A DNA stretch of 64,000 nt from Planctomycetaceae bacterium (lineage in GTDB: Bacteria; Planctomycetota; UBA1135; GCA-002686595): contig WGMC01000001.1 of assembly GCA_016125265.1 (NCBI GenBank), positions 62,001 to 126,000 on the forward strand. The letters are read 5' to 3'. The notes under the pieces are model-generated. The model was not told the DNA's origin, made no database searches, and was given only the letters and a program-made list of their open reading frames with translations. The position numbers and the translations under genes are program-made. Positions 37,218 to 46,215 of this stretch are shown one piece after another. Within the stretch, counting starts at the first letter, position 1, and every line of letters starts with the position of its first letter.

Positions 37218-37858
37218 GGAGGCGGTTCTCGCCGCCGCGCCACGGCGAAGGTCTGGGCGGAGAAAAAGCGGGCCGAGGCGGAGAACGCGAGCGGCTCGAG
37301 CCCCGCCGCGCGAAGGTCCGCCAGCAACTCCGCTCGCGCGACACTTGCGCGTGTTTCCTCGCGTCCGCCCCACAGCCTGCGGCGCAGTTGTGGCCACGAG
37401 GTCCGGTCCCAGAACGACACGATCACGAGGTCGCGCGACACACGCGCGAACTCCGCCAAGAGGATCCGGCGCGCGTCGCGTGACGGCAGATGGTGGAGCA
37501 GCCGGCAGCACAGCACCACGTCGACGGCGCCGTCGCGCAAGGGCAGGGCTTCGGCGAGTCCGACGACCGCACGCGGCGCCAGGTGCGACGGCAGAGCGCA
37601 CAGCATGGGCAGCGACGCGTCGACGCCGAACCACGCGGAAGCGGGCGCGGCGCGGGCGAGTCGGCCCGTGCCCGCCGGCACATCGAGCACACTTCGGGCG
37701 CCAGCGGCGTGGCGCGCGAGCAACGCGGCGACCAGCTCGGGATCGCGCTCCCGCCGCCGCTGCCAACGGCGGTCCCGGTACTCGTCGCCGCGCTCCGGCT
37801 GGCGCCACCTCTGGGCCACCCGCGCGAGCAGTTCCGACGACGGTTCGGACGTGTCCAT
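37211..37858 (-). CDS. Class I SAM-dependent methyltransferase
   Basis: The 215-residue protein has the SAM-binding motif I SVLDVPAGTGRLARA (about residues 45-60), motif II-like GVDASLPMLCA, VGLAEALPLRDGAVDVVLC with RLLHHLP for motif IV, and EFARVSRDLVIVSFWD. This is the UbiE/COQ5-like methyltransferase 11 type. Substrate is unknown; overlap with the LPS-kinase-like gene suggests an envelope lipid or sugar. The ATG at 37858 was chosen because a possible -10 box (TACAGT) ends eight bases upstream and because the frame further up overlaps the divergent helicase gene. It ends in the rare sequence EPPPC. Confidence 0.82.
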   Translation of the reverse strand: MDTSEPSSELLARVAQRWRQPERGDEYRDRRWQRRRERDPELVAALLARHAAGARSVLDVPAGTGRLARAAPASAWFGVDASLPMLCALPSHLAPRAVVGLAEALPLRDGAVDVVLCCRLLHHLPSRDARRILLAEFARVSRDLVIVSFWDRTSWPQLRRRLWGGREETRASVARAELLADLRAAGLEPLAFSASARFFSAQTFAVARRREPPPC

Positions 37859-37866
37859 GGGTGCGC

Positions 37867-37872
37867 ACTGTA
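37867..37872 (-). promoter_or_regulatory. TACAGT, -10 box for a likely leaderless transcript
   Basis: On the minus strand the box ends eight bases before the ATG at 37858 of the methyltransferase gene. Confidence 0.35.
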
Positions 37873-37934
37873 GACTGCAGCGCTCGCGGTTCGGTCGCTT
37901 CCCCGAGGGGGCTCGCGCGCCCGCCGCCCACGCC

Positions 37935-40238
37935 ATGTCACCGCTCGATTGGATGGACATCCAGGGCACCCAGGGATCCCTGGACAGCGGCCCCAAACCG
38001 GCCCTCGATCGGGAGGCCGAAGATCTGCTCGAGGGCCTCAACCCGCCCCAGCGCGAGGCCGCCAGCCACCCCGGCGGGCCGCTCCTGATCCTGGCCGGCG
38101 CCGGCTCGGGCAAGACCCGCGTCATCACGCGCCGCATCGCTTGGTTGGTGCGCACGGGCCGCGCCGCGCCGCACGAGGTCCTGGCGATCACGTTCACCAA
38201 CAAGGCGGCGCGCGAGATGCGCGAGCGCGTCGAGCGCCTCTTGCCCGTGCAGGGTCCCTGGATCGGCACGTTCCACGCCATTTCGGCGCGCATCCTGCGC
38301 CGCGAGATCGGCGCGCTCGGCACCTACACGGGCGAGTTCTCGATCTACGACACGGCGGACCGCAACCAGCTGCTGAAGCGCCTGATCAAGGACCTGGGGT
38401 ACGACCCGGCGCGCTTTCGCCCCAGCGCGGTCGGCGCCTGCATCAGCGACGGCAAGAACCGCGGCGCGGTGCGCCAGCGGGGTGGCGAGGGCGGTGAGGG
38501 CATGGAGCACGAGGTGCTGCGCCGTGTGCGCGACGCCTACGACGAGGCGCTCTTGCGCGCGAACGCACTCGATTTCGACGATCTCCTACTCAAGACGTTG
38601 GAGGTCTTCCAGCGCTTCGCGGGTGTGCGCGACGCGTACGCGCACCGCTTCCGCCACGTGCTGGTCGACGAGTACCAGGACACGAACCGCGTGCAGTACG
38701 AACTCGTGCGGCACATCAGTTCGGTGCACGGGAACTTGGACGTGTGTGGTGATCCCGACCAATCGATCTACACCTGGCGCGGCGCGGACATCCACAACAT
38801 CCTCGACTTCGAACGCGACTTCCCGGGCGCGCGGGTCGTCAAGTTGGAGCAGAACTACCGCTCGAGCGGCGTGATCCTCGAGGCTGCGCAGGCGGTGATC
38901 CGCAACAACCGCCAGCGCAAGGAGAAGGAGCTCTGGACCGAGGCCGCGCGTGGGCCCGCGATCCGCGTGTTCGAGTGCGGCGACGAAAACGACGAGGCCG
39001 AGCGCATCGTCGCGGAGATCCGCGCCCTGCAGGCCGAAGGCATCCGCCTCGACAGGATCGCGATCTTCTACCGCGTGAACTTCCTGCAGCGCGCCCTCGA
39101 ACGCGCGCTGCGGCTCTCCGCGCTTCCGTACCAGATCGCGGGCGGTGTGGAGTTCTACGCGCGGCGCGAGATCAAGGACTTGGTGTCGTACCTGCAAGTG
39201 CTCTCCAACCCGGCCAACGACGTCGCGATGGTGCGCATCGTCAACGTGCCCGCGCGTGGGATCGGCGAGCGCAGCCTCGAACTGCTCGCCGATTGGGCGA
39301 AGGAGCGCGGCGTGCCGCTCTCCAGCGCGATCCGCTCGCAGGAGGCGCGCGCTTTGGTGCGCGGCCGCGCGCGCAGTTCGGCGGAGGCGCTGGCCCAGTT
39401 GCTCGAACGCCTCGAACACGCCCCGCGCCTGCCGGCGGCGGAGGCGCTCGACCAGGTGATCGACGCCATCGACTACTTTGGCTGGCTTGCCTCGAGCGGC
39501 GATCCCGAGGCCGAATCGCGCGCGGAAAACGTCGAGGAACTGCGCGCCAACGCGGCAACCTTCGACCGCCAGAATCCCGAGGGTTTGCTGCGCGGGTTCC
39601 TGGAAGACGTCGCGCTCGTCAGCGAGGTCGATTCGATCGACGCGGCGGAGGAGGGGGCGACGGGGCCCGTCACGTTGATGACGCTGCACGCCGCGAAAGG
39701 GCTCGAGTTCCCCGTCGTGTTCATCGCCGGCATGGAGGAAGAACTGTTTCCCCATGCCCGCGCCCTGATGGATGCGGACGGTAGCGACGGGGACGGTAAC
39801 GACGGGGACGGTAGCGACGGGGACGGTAGCGATGGCGACGGCGGCGGCCCGGGTCTCGAGGAAGAGCGCCGCCTCTTCTACGTCGGCCTGACCCGCGCGA
39901 TGGACCGGTTGCACCTCTCGTGGGCGCGCACACGCATGCACTTCGGCGAAACCAGTTGGCGCGAGGGCTCGCGCTTCTTGGACGAGCTGCCGCCCGCCTG
40001 CCTCGACGCCGAAGATCCCGAGGAGGACGAAGCCGAGTCCCTCGGCAGTTTCGACGCGAAGAGTGTTTCGGTGGCGCTCGCCGAGGGCGACATCGTGCGC
40101 CATTCGCACTTCGGCACCGGCCGCATCGAACGCCTCGTGGGCGCAGGTCCCAACGCGCGTGCCACGGTTGCGTTCCCGGGGCACGGCGCGAAGATCCTGC
40201 TCCTCTCCTACGCCAACCTGGTGAAACTGGGCCGCTGA
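37935..40238 (+). CDS. uvrD: UvrD/PcrA-type DNA helicase
   Basis: This superfamily 1A 3'-5' helicase acts in repair and in removing proteins from DNA. The 767 residues hold all motifs: Q motif LNPPQREA, Walker A LAGAGSGKTRVI (near 55), AITFTNKAAREMRER, Walker B VDEYQDTN, GDPDQSIYTWRGA, LEQNYRSS, LMTLHAAKGLEFPVVF and ERRLFYVGLTRAMDRLHL. Between the last two, a low-complexity insert of Asp, Gly and Ser encoded by four 15-bp repeats (39777-39836) is unusual. A C-terminal Tudor-like tail (GDIVRHSHFGTGRIERLVG) is as in PcrA. ATG 37935 or ATG 37953 could be the start. Confidence 0.93.
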   Translation: MSPLDWMDIQGTQGSLDSGPKPALDREAEDLLEGLNPPQREAASHPGGPLLILAGAGSGKTRVITRRIAWLVRTGRAAPHEVLAITFTNKAAREMRERVERLLPVQGPWIGTFHAISARILRREIGALGTYTGEFSIYDTADRNQLLKRLIKDLGYDPARFRPSAVGACISDGKNRGAVRQRGGEGGEGMEHEVLRRVRDAYDEALLRANALDFDDLLLKTLEVFQRFAGVRDAYAHRFRHVLVDEYQDTNRVQYELVRHISSVHGNLDVCGDPDQSIYTWRGADIHNILDFERDFPGARVVKLEQNYRSSGVILEAAQAVIRNNRQRKEKELWTEAARGPAIRVFECGDENDEAERIVAEIRALQAEGIRLDRIAIFYRVNFLQRALERALRLSALPYQIAGGVEFYARREIKDLVSYLQVLSNPANDVAMVRIVNVPARGIGERSLELLADWAKERGVPLSSAIRSQEARALVRGRARSSAEALAQLLERLEHAPRLPAAEALDQVIDAIDYFGWLASSGDPEAESRAENVEELRANAATFDRQNPEGLLRGFLEDVALVSEVDSIDAAEEGATGPVTLMTLHAAKGLEFPVVFIAGMEEELFPHARALMDADGSDGDGNDGDGSDGDGSDGDGGGPGLEEERRLFYVGLTRAMDRLHLSWARTRMHFGETSWREGSRFLDELPPACLDAEDPEEDEAESLGSFDAKSVSVALAEGDIVRHSHFGTGRIERLVGAGPNARATVAFPGHGAKILLLSYANLVKLGR
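39777..39836 (+). repeat. 15-bp in-frame tandem repeat inside the helicase gene
   Basis: Four copies of GACGGTAGCGACGGG (with one or two changes) encode (DGSDG)n between two helicase motifs. They are in frame, so changes in copy number would not break the gene. Confidence 0.9.
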
Positions 40239-40243
40239 CGCAC

Positions 40244-41209
40244 ATGGCCGCCGATCCGTTGGGGCAGCTCGAATCCGGGTTGCGGGAGCTCGTGCGGCAG
40301 GCCCGCGACGCCGGCCTGTTGGGGCCGTTCGCGGACCTCCTGCGCGCGCAAATCGAAGAGTTGGCTTCGGCCGCGAGCGGTGACTCGACGGATACCGACG
40401 GCGATGGACAGGACCCCGTGCCCCAGCGCTTTGGCATGGTCGGCGCCAGCCCGGCGATGGACAAGTTCTTCGACGTGCTCGCGAAGGTCGTGCACAGCGA
40501 TGTGCCGGTGCTCGTGCTGGGGGAGACGGGCACGGGGAAGGAACTGGTCGCGCGCGCGCTCGTCCGCGAGGGCCCGCGCGCGAAGGGGCCGTTCGTCGCG
40601 GTCAACTGCGCCGCCGTGCCGCCGAACCTGCTGGAGAGCGAACTCTTCGGGCACAAGCGGGGCTCCTTCACCGGCGCGGTCGCGGACCGCGAGGGCCACT
40701 TCGCCACCGCCCACGGAGGCACCCTGTTCCTGGACGAGATCGGCGACATGCCGCTCCCGATGCAGTCCAAGTTGCTGCGCGCCCTGCAGGAGGGCGAGGT
40801 GCGCCCCGTCGGCTCGAACCGCTCGCGGAAGGTCGACGTGCGGGTGGTCGCGGCCACGCACCGGGACCTCCTCCGCGAGAGCCGCGCCGGCACCTTCCGC
40901 GAGGACCTCTACTACCGCCTTGCCGTGGTCACCCTGGCCCTGCCGCCCCTGCGCGAGCGTACGGGGGACGTAGGGCTCTTGGTGCGGGCCCTGGTGCCGC
41001 GGCTGGCGGCGGAACTGGGCCGTCCCGCGGCGGTGGTTTCGCCCGAGGCGCTCGCCCTACTCGATGCCTGGCACTGGCCCGGGAACGTGCGCGAGCTCGA
41101 GAACGAGCTCCGCCGGGCGTTGGCCCTGGCGCCGGGCGCGATCGGGCCGGCGGACCTCTCTGCGCACCTTCGGCAGCCGCACTCGCCGTCGGGCGCCGCG
41201 GGTGCCTAA
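40244..41209 (+). CDS. NtrC-type AAA+ protein without DNA-binding domain
   Basis: The 321-residue protein has a short N-terminus (1-60), then a sigma-54 activator AAA+ domain: GMVGASPAMDKFF, Walker A GETGTGKE (near 93), NCAAVPPNLLESELFGH, the sigma-54 contact loop GSFTGA (usually GAFTGA), Walker B LFLDEIGDM, FREDLYYRL and the sensor II region WPGNVRELENELRRAL. It stops about 20 residues later (HLRQPHSPSGAAGA). There is no receiver, GAF, PAS or FHA domain and no Fis-type helix-turn-helix. It starts six bases after the helicase stop and precedes an FHA-GGDEF gene, so regulation may come from a partner protein. Confidence 0.85.
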   Translation: MAADPLGQLESGLRELVRQARDAGLLGPFADLLRAQIEELASAASGDSTDTDGDGQDPVPQRFGMVGASPAMDKFFDVLAKVVHSDVPVLVLGETGTGKELVARALVREGPRAKGPFVAVNCAAVPPNLLESELFGHKRGSFTGAVADREGHFATAHGGTLFLDEIGDMPLPMQSKLLRALQEGEVRPVGSNRSRKVDVRVVAATHRDLLRESRAGTFREDLYYRLAVVTLALPPLRERTGDVGLLVRALVPRLAAELGRPAAVVSPEALALLDAWHWPGNVRELENELRRALALAPGAIGPADLSAHLRQPHSPSGAAGA

Positions 41210-41260
41210 ACTAGCGCCCCGACGACGGTCTCTTCCCCAGGAACGGCCGCGCGCGACCCC

Positions 41261-42169
41261 ATGCAAGGCAACGACGAAACGGACGTCAGCCGCACCCTCT
41301 TCGGCGCGTCGCTCCCCCCGTCCCCATCGGGCGCGGGCGCGCGTCTGCCCGTGCTCGTGGTGTTGCGTGGGGCGGAGATGGGGCGGCGTTACCTGCTGAA
41401 CGAGTCGGGCCTGGTGATCGGGCGCCGGGCCGACCGCGCGGATCTGGTGGTGCCCGGCGATCCGCGGGTGTCGAGCGCGCACTGCCGGATCGAGCGCGGT
41501 CCCGGTCCGGACAGTTGGTTCGCCGTGGATCTCGAGTCCACCAACGGCACGTTCGTGGGCACCGAACGGGTGGTGCGCGCCCCGCTCAGGGACGGCGACC
41601 GGCTGCACCTCGGCGAAACCGTGCTGCGGTTCGGCTACCACGACGAGCTCGAGGAGGCCTACCACCGCGAAGTCGATCGGCGGATGAACGTCGACGAGCT
41701 CACGGGATTGCCCGTGCAGCGTGTGTTCTCCCAGCGCCTGCAGTTGGCCCTGGCGGAATCCCGGCGCCGCCATGCGCCGCTCGCGCTGTTCATGCTCGAC
41801 ATGGACGGCCTGAAGCGCATCAACGACACCCACGGGCACCAGGTGGGGGCCCATTCGATCGCGACGGTGGGGCGGCGGCTCGGCGAGGCCGTCGGCGCGG
41901 CCGGCGGCGTGGTCAGCCGTTTCGGCGGCGACGAGTTCAGCGTGTTCGTGCCGGGTGCCGGCGCCGAGTGGGCGGCCCAGCTCGGGGAGACGTGGCGGCG
42001 CCTCGTGGGGGACGAGCCCGTGACCTACGGCTCCGTGGCGGTCGCGCCCACCGTATCCATCGGGTTTGCGGTCCGACGGACGGACGAGGCCGTGGAGGCC
42101 CTGGTGCGACGCGCCGACGAGGCGCTCTACCAGGCCAAGGCCGCCGGGCGCAACTGCGTGCGCGGCTGA
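41261..42169 (+). CDS. FHA-GGDEF protein, probable diguanylate cyclase
   Basis: The 302-residue soluble protein has an FHA domain (about 28-118; GLVIGRRADRADLVV, RVSSAHCRIE, VDLESTNGTFVG) that binds phosphothreonine peptides. A GGDEF domain follows (about 140-302; VDELTGLPVQRVF, LFMLDMDGLKRINDTHGH, VSRFGGDEFSVFV, ADEALYQAKAAGRN). The intact GGDEF motif predicts cyclic di-GMP synthesis. An RxxD inhibitory site five residues before GGDEF is not seen. This FHA-GGDEF pairing implies control by a Ser/Thr kinase, which is not encoded here. It lies between the AAA+ gene and another FHA-like gene. Confidence 0.9.
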   Translation: MQGNDETDVSRTLFGASLPPSPSGAGARLPVLVVLRGAEMGRRYLLNESGLVIGRRADRADLVVPGDPRVSSAHCRIERGPGPDSWFAVDLESTNGTFVGTERVVRAPLRDGDRLHLGETVLRFGYHDELEEAYHREVDRRMNVDELTGLPVQRVFSQRLQLALAESRRRHAPLALFMLDMDGLKRINDTHGHQVGAHSIATVGRRLGEAVGAAGGVVSRFGGDEFSVFVPGAGAEWAAQLGETWRRLVGDEPVTYGSVAVAPTVSIGFAVRRTDEAVEALVRRADEALYQAKAAGRNCVRG

Positions 42170-42330
42170 TGCGGGGAGCCGGCGGGGCGCGCTCCGGCCA
42201 AGGTGGTGGCACAGCACCGCCGCAGCGCTAAGCTCTTTGACCCCCAGGGGGCGGCGCGTGCCCAGAGCGGTGCGTGAGCATTTCCGCCGCGCGTCACCCC
42301 GGGACCACGCCAAGAGAACGAGCGAGAGCG

Positions 42331-43752
42331 ATGGCCAAACTGATCGTGGACGACAGCGGGACGCGCAAGGCGTTCCGCCTGCCCAAGGGCCGCCTGACCG
42401 TCGGCAGCGACGAGGGCAACACGCTGCGCCTCGTTTCCGAGGGTGTGGCCGCGCGTCACCTCGAGATCGCGACGACGGACGCAAGCACGGTCGTGCGTGT
42501 GCCCCTGGACGGCGCTCCCGTGCAGTTGGGCGGTCGAACCCTGGCGCCGGGCGCGCAAGGGGAATGGGCCCCGGGTACGGAACTCAAGGTGGGCGGGGCA
42601 TCGCTGCGGCTCGAGGCCGAGGGCACCGCCGCGCCCGCACCTGCCCCCGGGGCAGCCAAAGCCGCTGGCGCGACGGCCGCGGCGCCCGCGCGCGGCGCAC
42701 CTGTGGCCCCGGCACGCGCCGGTGGCAGCGCTTCCGCACGCTCCGGCGGTGGCCGCGCCAGCGCCGCCCGCACTGGCGGCGCCCGCGCCGGCGGAGGTTC
42801 GCGTCGCCGCGGCGGCGACACGGACGACCAGGGGCGGCCCAAGTGGGTGATGCCCGCCGTGGGCATCGTGTTGTTGGTCATCGTGGGCGCCGTCTACGTG
42901 CTCTTCATCCAGGACTCGGACCGCGCGCGCTACTTCGTCACCGACGTCGCGGCGATCGAGACGCACCTCGAGTCGCAAAACTACGAGCTCGCGCGCCGTG
43001 CGTATGAGCCGCTCGCGGCATCGAAACAACTGGATGCGGCCCAACGGGCCCGTGTGGACGAGCTCGGGCGCAAGCTCGAGGCCGGCGAGTCGCTCCGCAC
43101 CGGCGGCGGTGTGCTCGTGACGCAGGGGCACGCCTGGAAGGGACGCTACCTGGATGCCTTCGTCACGGCGAACTTCGCGGAGGAGCCCTACGCGAGTGGC
43201 GCGGTGCGTGTCTTCGCGGACCGCGTGGCGGACTTCCGCGAGTTTTTCCCGGGCCACCCGGCGGACGCGGAACTCGCCGCGATCCTGACCAAGGTGAAAG
43301 CGAGCGAAGTGCGTGCAGAGCCGCTGACGTTGGCCGACGTCGAGTTCTACGAGCACTACCACACGGACCGCGTGAAGTCGCCGAAGCGGTTCCCGCTGGC
43401 CCTCGCGGTCATGGACCAGTTCCTCGCGAAGAACCCCTCGGGTGCCGAGCACGACGCCGTAGTCGCCAAACGCGATGCGCGGCTCGCCGAGCAACGCGCG
43501 GTGACCCTCGCGCTGATCGAGAAGGCGCAAAAGGCGTGGTCCGAGAACAACGAAGGCGGCGCGGTCGCGGCGCTCGCCGAGGCCGTGGCGTACGTGGCCG
43601 GCGGCGAGCTGGCGACCCAAGCCGCCGCAACGTTCGCGGCCCTGCCGAACGCCCGCGCGTACCTCCTCGACTACCGCACCAAGGATCCCGAGTTGTTCCG
43701 CGGCCTGATGACCCAACCGGCGTTGCAGTCGCTGGTGGGTTCCGACTCCTGA
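42331..43752 (+). CDS. FHA-like membrane protein with repeat-helical C-terminus
   Basis: The 473-residue protein starts MAKLIVDDSGTRKAF. Residues 10-95 look like a divergent FHA domain (GRLTVGSDEGNTLRLVSEG, ARHLEI), lacking the usual Ser before the His. An Ala/Gly/Pro-rich linker (about 98-168) leads to one membrane segment (171-192, WVMPAVGIVLLVIVGAVYVL). The C-terminal 280 residues are helical and TPR-like (YELARRAYEPLAASKQLD, ALIEKAQKAWSENNEGG). ATG 42331 was chosen because it starts the FHA fold and follows a purine-rich AGAGAACGAGCGAGAG stretch. It may link the cytoplasmic FHA-GGDEF neighbour to the envelope. No enzyme motif is visible. Confidence 0.78.
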   Translation: MAKLIVDDSGTRKAFRLPKGRLTVGSDEGNTLRLVSEGVAARHLEIATTDASTVVRVPLDGAPVQLGGRTLAPGAQGEWAPGTELKVGGASLRLEAEGTAAPAPAPGAAKAAGATAAAPARGAPVAPARAGGSASARSGGGRASAARTGGARAGGGSRRRGGDTDDQGRPKWVMPAVGIVLLVIVGAVYVLFIQDSDRARYFVTDVAAIETHLESQNYELARRAYEPLAASKQLDAAQRARVDELGRKLEAGESLRTGGGVLVTQGHAWKGRYLDAFVTANFAEEPYASGAVRVFADRVADFREFFPGHPADAELAAILTKVKASEVRAEPLTLADVEFYEHYHTDRVKSPKRFPLALAVMDQFLAKNPSGAEHDAVVAKRDARLAEQRAVTLALIEKAQKAWSENNEGGAVAALAEAVAYVAGGELATQAAATFAALPNARAYLLDYRTKDPELFRGLMTQPALQSLVGSDS

Positions 43753-43892
43753 CAGCGCTTCTGCGCCGCCCGCCCCGTCGTGCGGTCTGTAGGGGCGCGG
43801 CCCCGTCCGCGCCCAAGGGCCGTCGCGCCGTGGGGAACCACCCCGCGCTCCAACGGCGGGCCGGGAGTTCTGCGCACCCGGCAGCCGCGTCT

Positions 43893-45074
43893 CTACGGGA
43901 CGAGATCCAGGTCGCCGGCGAGCACCAGCGGGCCCGCGCGCGCGCTGGTCCAAACCGGCGCGAGCCGCCCGTCGGGGGGGAGGGCGCGCAGTCCGCGGTC
44001 CAAGAGCAACGCCCGCAACACCGCCGCGACCGGCGCGTGCGTGGGCTTGGCATCCTCGGGCAGCTCGAACCACACCGCGCTTCGCTCCGACCGCGAACTT
44101 CCCGGACGTCCGACGGCGAGGGCGGGGCGCGCCGCGGGAACGGCGTGGTCGGCGAGCCTTCCGGCCGCTAGCCAATGCTCGAGCAGGCGGCGGCGCTCGG
44201 CCGCGGACGTCGCGATAAGCGCGACGTAGGTGGCGCCGGGGAGCCGCACCAGCGTGCCCGACTGGGCCCCGTGGAAGCGCGCCACGAGCGCCGACTCCCG
44301 CTCCGCGGACAGGTCCGCGCGCACCCACGCCCCGCCCGCGCCGATGCGCACCCACTCACTTCGGCGGCACCAGCGGTCCGATTCGCGGAGCACCCGGCGG
44401 CGGCGGTCGAGCCGCGCGTCGGCCGCGACGGCGGCGAACAGCGCGCGACGGGGACCCAGAGCGCGGCGCTGCTCCTCGGCCAACGCGCGCCACCACTCCC
44501 GCGCGGCCGCCATGAGATGCCGCGCGGGCACCCCTTCGCGGCATTCGCCCACGAGGCGCACCACCTCGCGGCGCAACTGGGGCCCGCGGTCCGGGACCCC
44601 GAATCGCGTCTTGGCGAAGTCGACGGCGAAGGCCCGGCCCTCGCCGTCCACCAGGAGGTTGCCCGGATGCAGGTCGCCCATCCGCGCTCCCGCGCGCTGG
44701 AGTTCGGCGACGAGCCGCGCCGCGGCGGCATAGGCCGCGACGCTGCCCGGGTCGTCGGGCCGCACCTCGCCGAGGGCGCGGGTGCCCTCCACGTACGCCA
44801 TCTCGAGTCGCCAGTGCCCGCACCAGCGCCCTAGGAAGAGCGGCTCGGGCACCGCCAAGCCCAGTTCCCGCGCCCGCCTCAGCCCGCGCCACTCCGCCCG
44901 GGCGCGGGCCCGGTCGAAGCAGCGCCCGAGCGCCCCCGGGGCCCGCCACACCTTGACCGCCCGGACTCCCCCGGCGCCCCGCTCGACCCAAAGCGCCCGG
45001 CCTGGCAACTGGCGGAGGAGTTCGGCGCCCGCCGGCGCCATGGCCGCTGGTTCCCGTCGTTCGCGGCGCCCCAT
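43893..45074 (-). CDS. LPS-kinase-like (Kdo/WaaP family) protein, copy 2
   Basis: This is a 393-residue paralogue of the protein at 36342. The kinase-like fold is in residues 12-230: VRAVKVWRAPGALGRCFDRARAR for the N-lobe, LVAELQRAGARMGDLHPGNLLVD for the catalytic loop and RAFAVDFAKTRFG for the metal-binding DF motif. The usual His before Gly-Asp is Met here. A C-terminal part of about 160 residues is extra and unrecognised. It is divergent from the lptF-lptG pair and so probably acts on LPS core sugars. ATG 45074 is used; ATG 45041 is a good alternative. Neither has a strong ribosome binding site. Confidence 0.72.
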   Translation of the reverse strand: MGRRERREPAAMAPAGAELLRQLPGRALWVERGAGGVRAVKVWRAPGALGRCFDRARARAEWRGLRRARELGLAVPEPLFLGRWCGHWRLEMAYVEGTRALGEVRPDDPGSVAAYAAAARLVAELQRAGARMGDLHPGNLLVDGEGRAFAVDFAKTRFGVPDRGPQLRREVVRLVGECREGVPARHLMAAAREWWRALAEEQRRALGPRRALFAAVAADARLDRRRRVLRESDRWCRRSEWVRIGAGGAWVRADLSAERESALVARFHGAQSGTLVRLPGATYVALIATSAAERRRLLEHWLAAGRLADHAVPAARPALAVGRPGSSRSERSAVWFELPEDAKPTHAPVAAVLRALLLDRGLRALPPDGRLAPVWTSARAGPLVLAGDLDLVP

Positions 45075-45138
45075 GGGTGTGTGAGCATCCCGAGTCGCAG
45101 CCCGCGAGGCAAGCAACCGGCGGCGGCCCCCCGACGAG

Positions 45139-45144
45139 TAGACT
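45139..45144 (+). promoter_or_regulatory. TAGACT, -10 box for a likely leaderless lptF transcript
   Basis: The box ends nine bases before the GTG at 45154, and no Shine-Dalgarno lies between. Confidence 0.4.
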
Positions 45145-45153
45145 GCGCGCCCC

Positions 45154-46215
45154 GTGACGCTGCAGCTCTATCTCCTGCGGCAGCTCGCCATGGCGACACT
45201 CTTCGCCGCCGGCGCCCTGGCCTTCGTTGTGTTCCCCGCGATCGCGGTCACGGCCGTGCACAAGCTCGGCGGTGTCGGCGTGGGAGCGGTGGCCACGTAC
45301 ATCCCCCTCGTGGCGATCGGGCTGCTCCCGTACCTCTTGTCCCTCGGCTTCCTGCTGGCAGTGGTGAGCACGTACGGGCGCATGGCCGCGGACAACGAGT
45401 GGCTGGCCCTTTCGATGGCTGGCATCCACCCCCTGCGCACCCTGGTCCCGGGCATCGTCGTCGGCCTGCTCCTCGGCGGCGGCACGTACGTGCTGCTGGC
45501 GGAGGTTTCGCCGCGCTGGCGACTCGAGCAGAACAACTTCCGCCACGGCGCGCTGCTCGAAGCCTTCCGCAGCCTCGCCCCCGGCCGCACCGAGATCGAC
45601 TTGCCCGGTTTCTACATCGGCGCCGCGGAGCGCGACGGGGCCGCGTTCGTCGACGCCCAAGTGCGCATTCCCGGGGACACGGGCCAGGACCTGGTGATCG
45701 TCGCCAAACGCGTCGAGCCGATCTTCGACGAACGGCGTCTGGTGCTGGCCTTCGACGGCATGCGCACGGTGAAGGGCAACGACCTCTTGTACGTCGATGG
45801 ATTTGGGTACTCGGTGCCGATCGACGAGATGGTGACACGGAGCGCGAAGGATCCGATGAAGCCGAGCCACCGCTCCAGCTCGGCCATGTTGGCCGACCTG
45901 CGGGCGGGCACCGCGCTGGAGCGCTGGCGCGACCTCTACCAGTTCGAGATCCACGAACGGTACGCCCTGTCGGCGATCTACTTGCTGTTCCTCCTGATCG
46001 GTGTGCCGACGGGCCTTTGGCTGCGTTCGGGCACCCAACTCGTCGGCCTGGGTGTGGCAGCGATCTACGCGTTCACCTACTACATCCTCAGCATGCGTCT
46101 CGGGCGTGAGTTGGTGGACGGCGGCGCCGTGCCTCCGGCCGTCGCGGCCTGGTCCACGAACGCGCTCGGCCTCGTGATCGGACTGATCGCGCTCTACCGG
46201 GTGGTGCGCCGGTGA
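45154..46215 (+). CDS. lptF: LptF/LptG-family permease, first copy
   Basis: The LptF and LptG pair forms the inner-membrane part of the LptB2FG transporter that extracts LPS for delivery to the outer membrane. This 353-residue protein has the family layout: three N-terminal membrane helices (about 10-35, 48-75, 95-118), a periplasmic beta-jellyroll domain (130-265) and three C-terminal helices (about 268-350). RMAADNEWLALSMAGIHPLRTL after helix 2 is the conserved coupling segment. Order with a second family member right behind (GTGA overlap at 46212) matches lptF-lptG. The ATPase LptB is not in the window. Which copy is F and which is G is a guess from order. Confidence 0.88.
   Translation: MTLQLYLLRQLAMATLFAAGALAFVVFPAIAVTAVHKLGGVGVGAVATYIPLVAIGLLPYLLSLGFLLAVVSTYGRMAADNEWLALSMAGIHPLRTLVPGIVVGLLLGGGTYVLLAEVSPRWRLEQNNFRHGALLEAFRSLAPGRTEIDLPGFYIGAAERDGAAFVDAQVRIPGDTGQDLVIVAKRVEPIFDERRLVLAFDGMRTVKGNDLLYVDGFGYSVPIDEMVTRSAKDPMKPSHRSSSAMLADLRAGTALERWRDLYQFEIHERYALSAIYLLFLLIGVPTGLWLRSGTQLVGLGVAAIYAFTYYILSMRLGRELVDGGAVPPAVAAWSTNALGLVIGLIALYRVVRR

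Noticed and set aside
43753..43892. GC-rich palindromic sequence after the FHA-like gene, as a second mobile repeat
   Set aside because: Only short GGGGC/GCCCC pairs are present, and they do not match the arms of the element at 61462.
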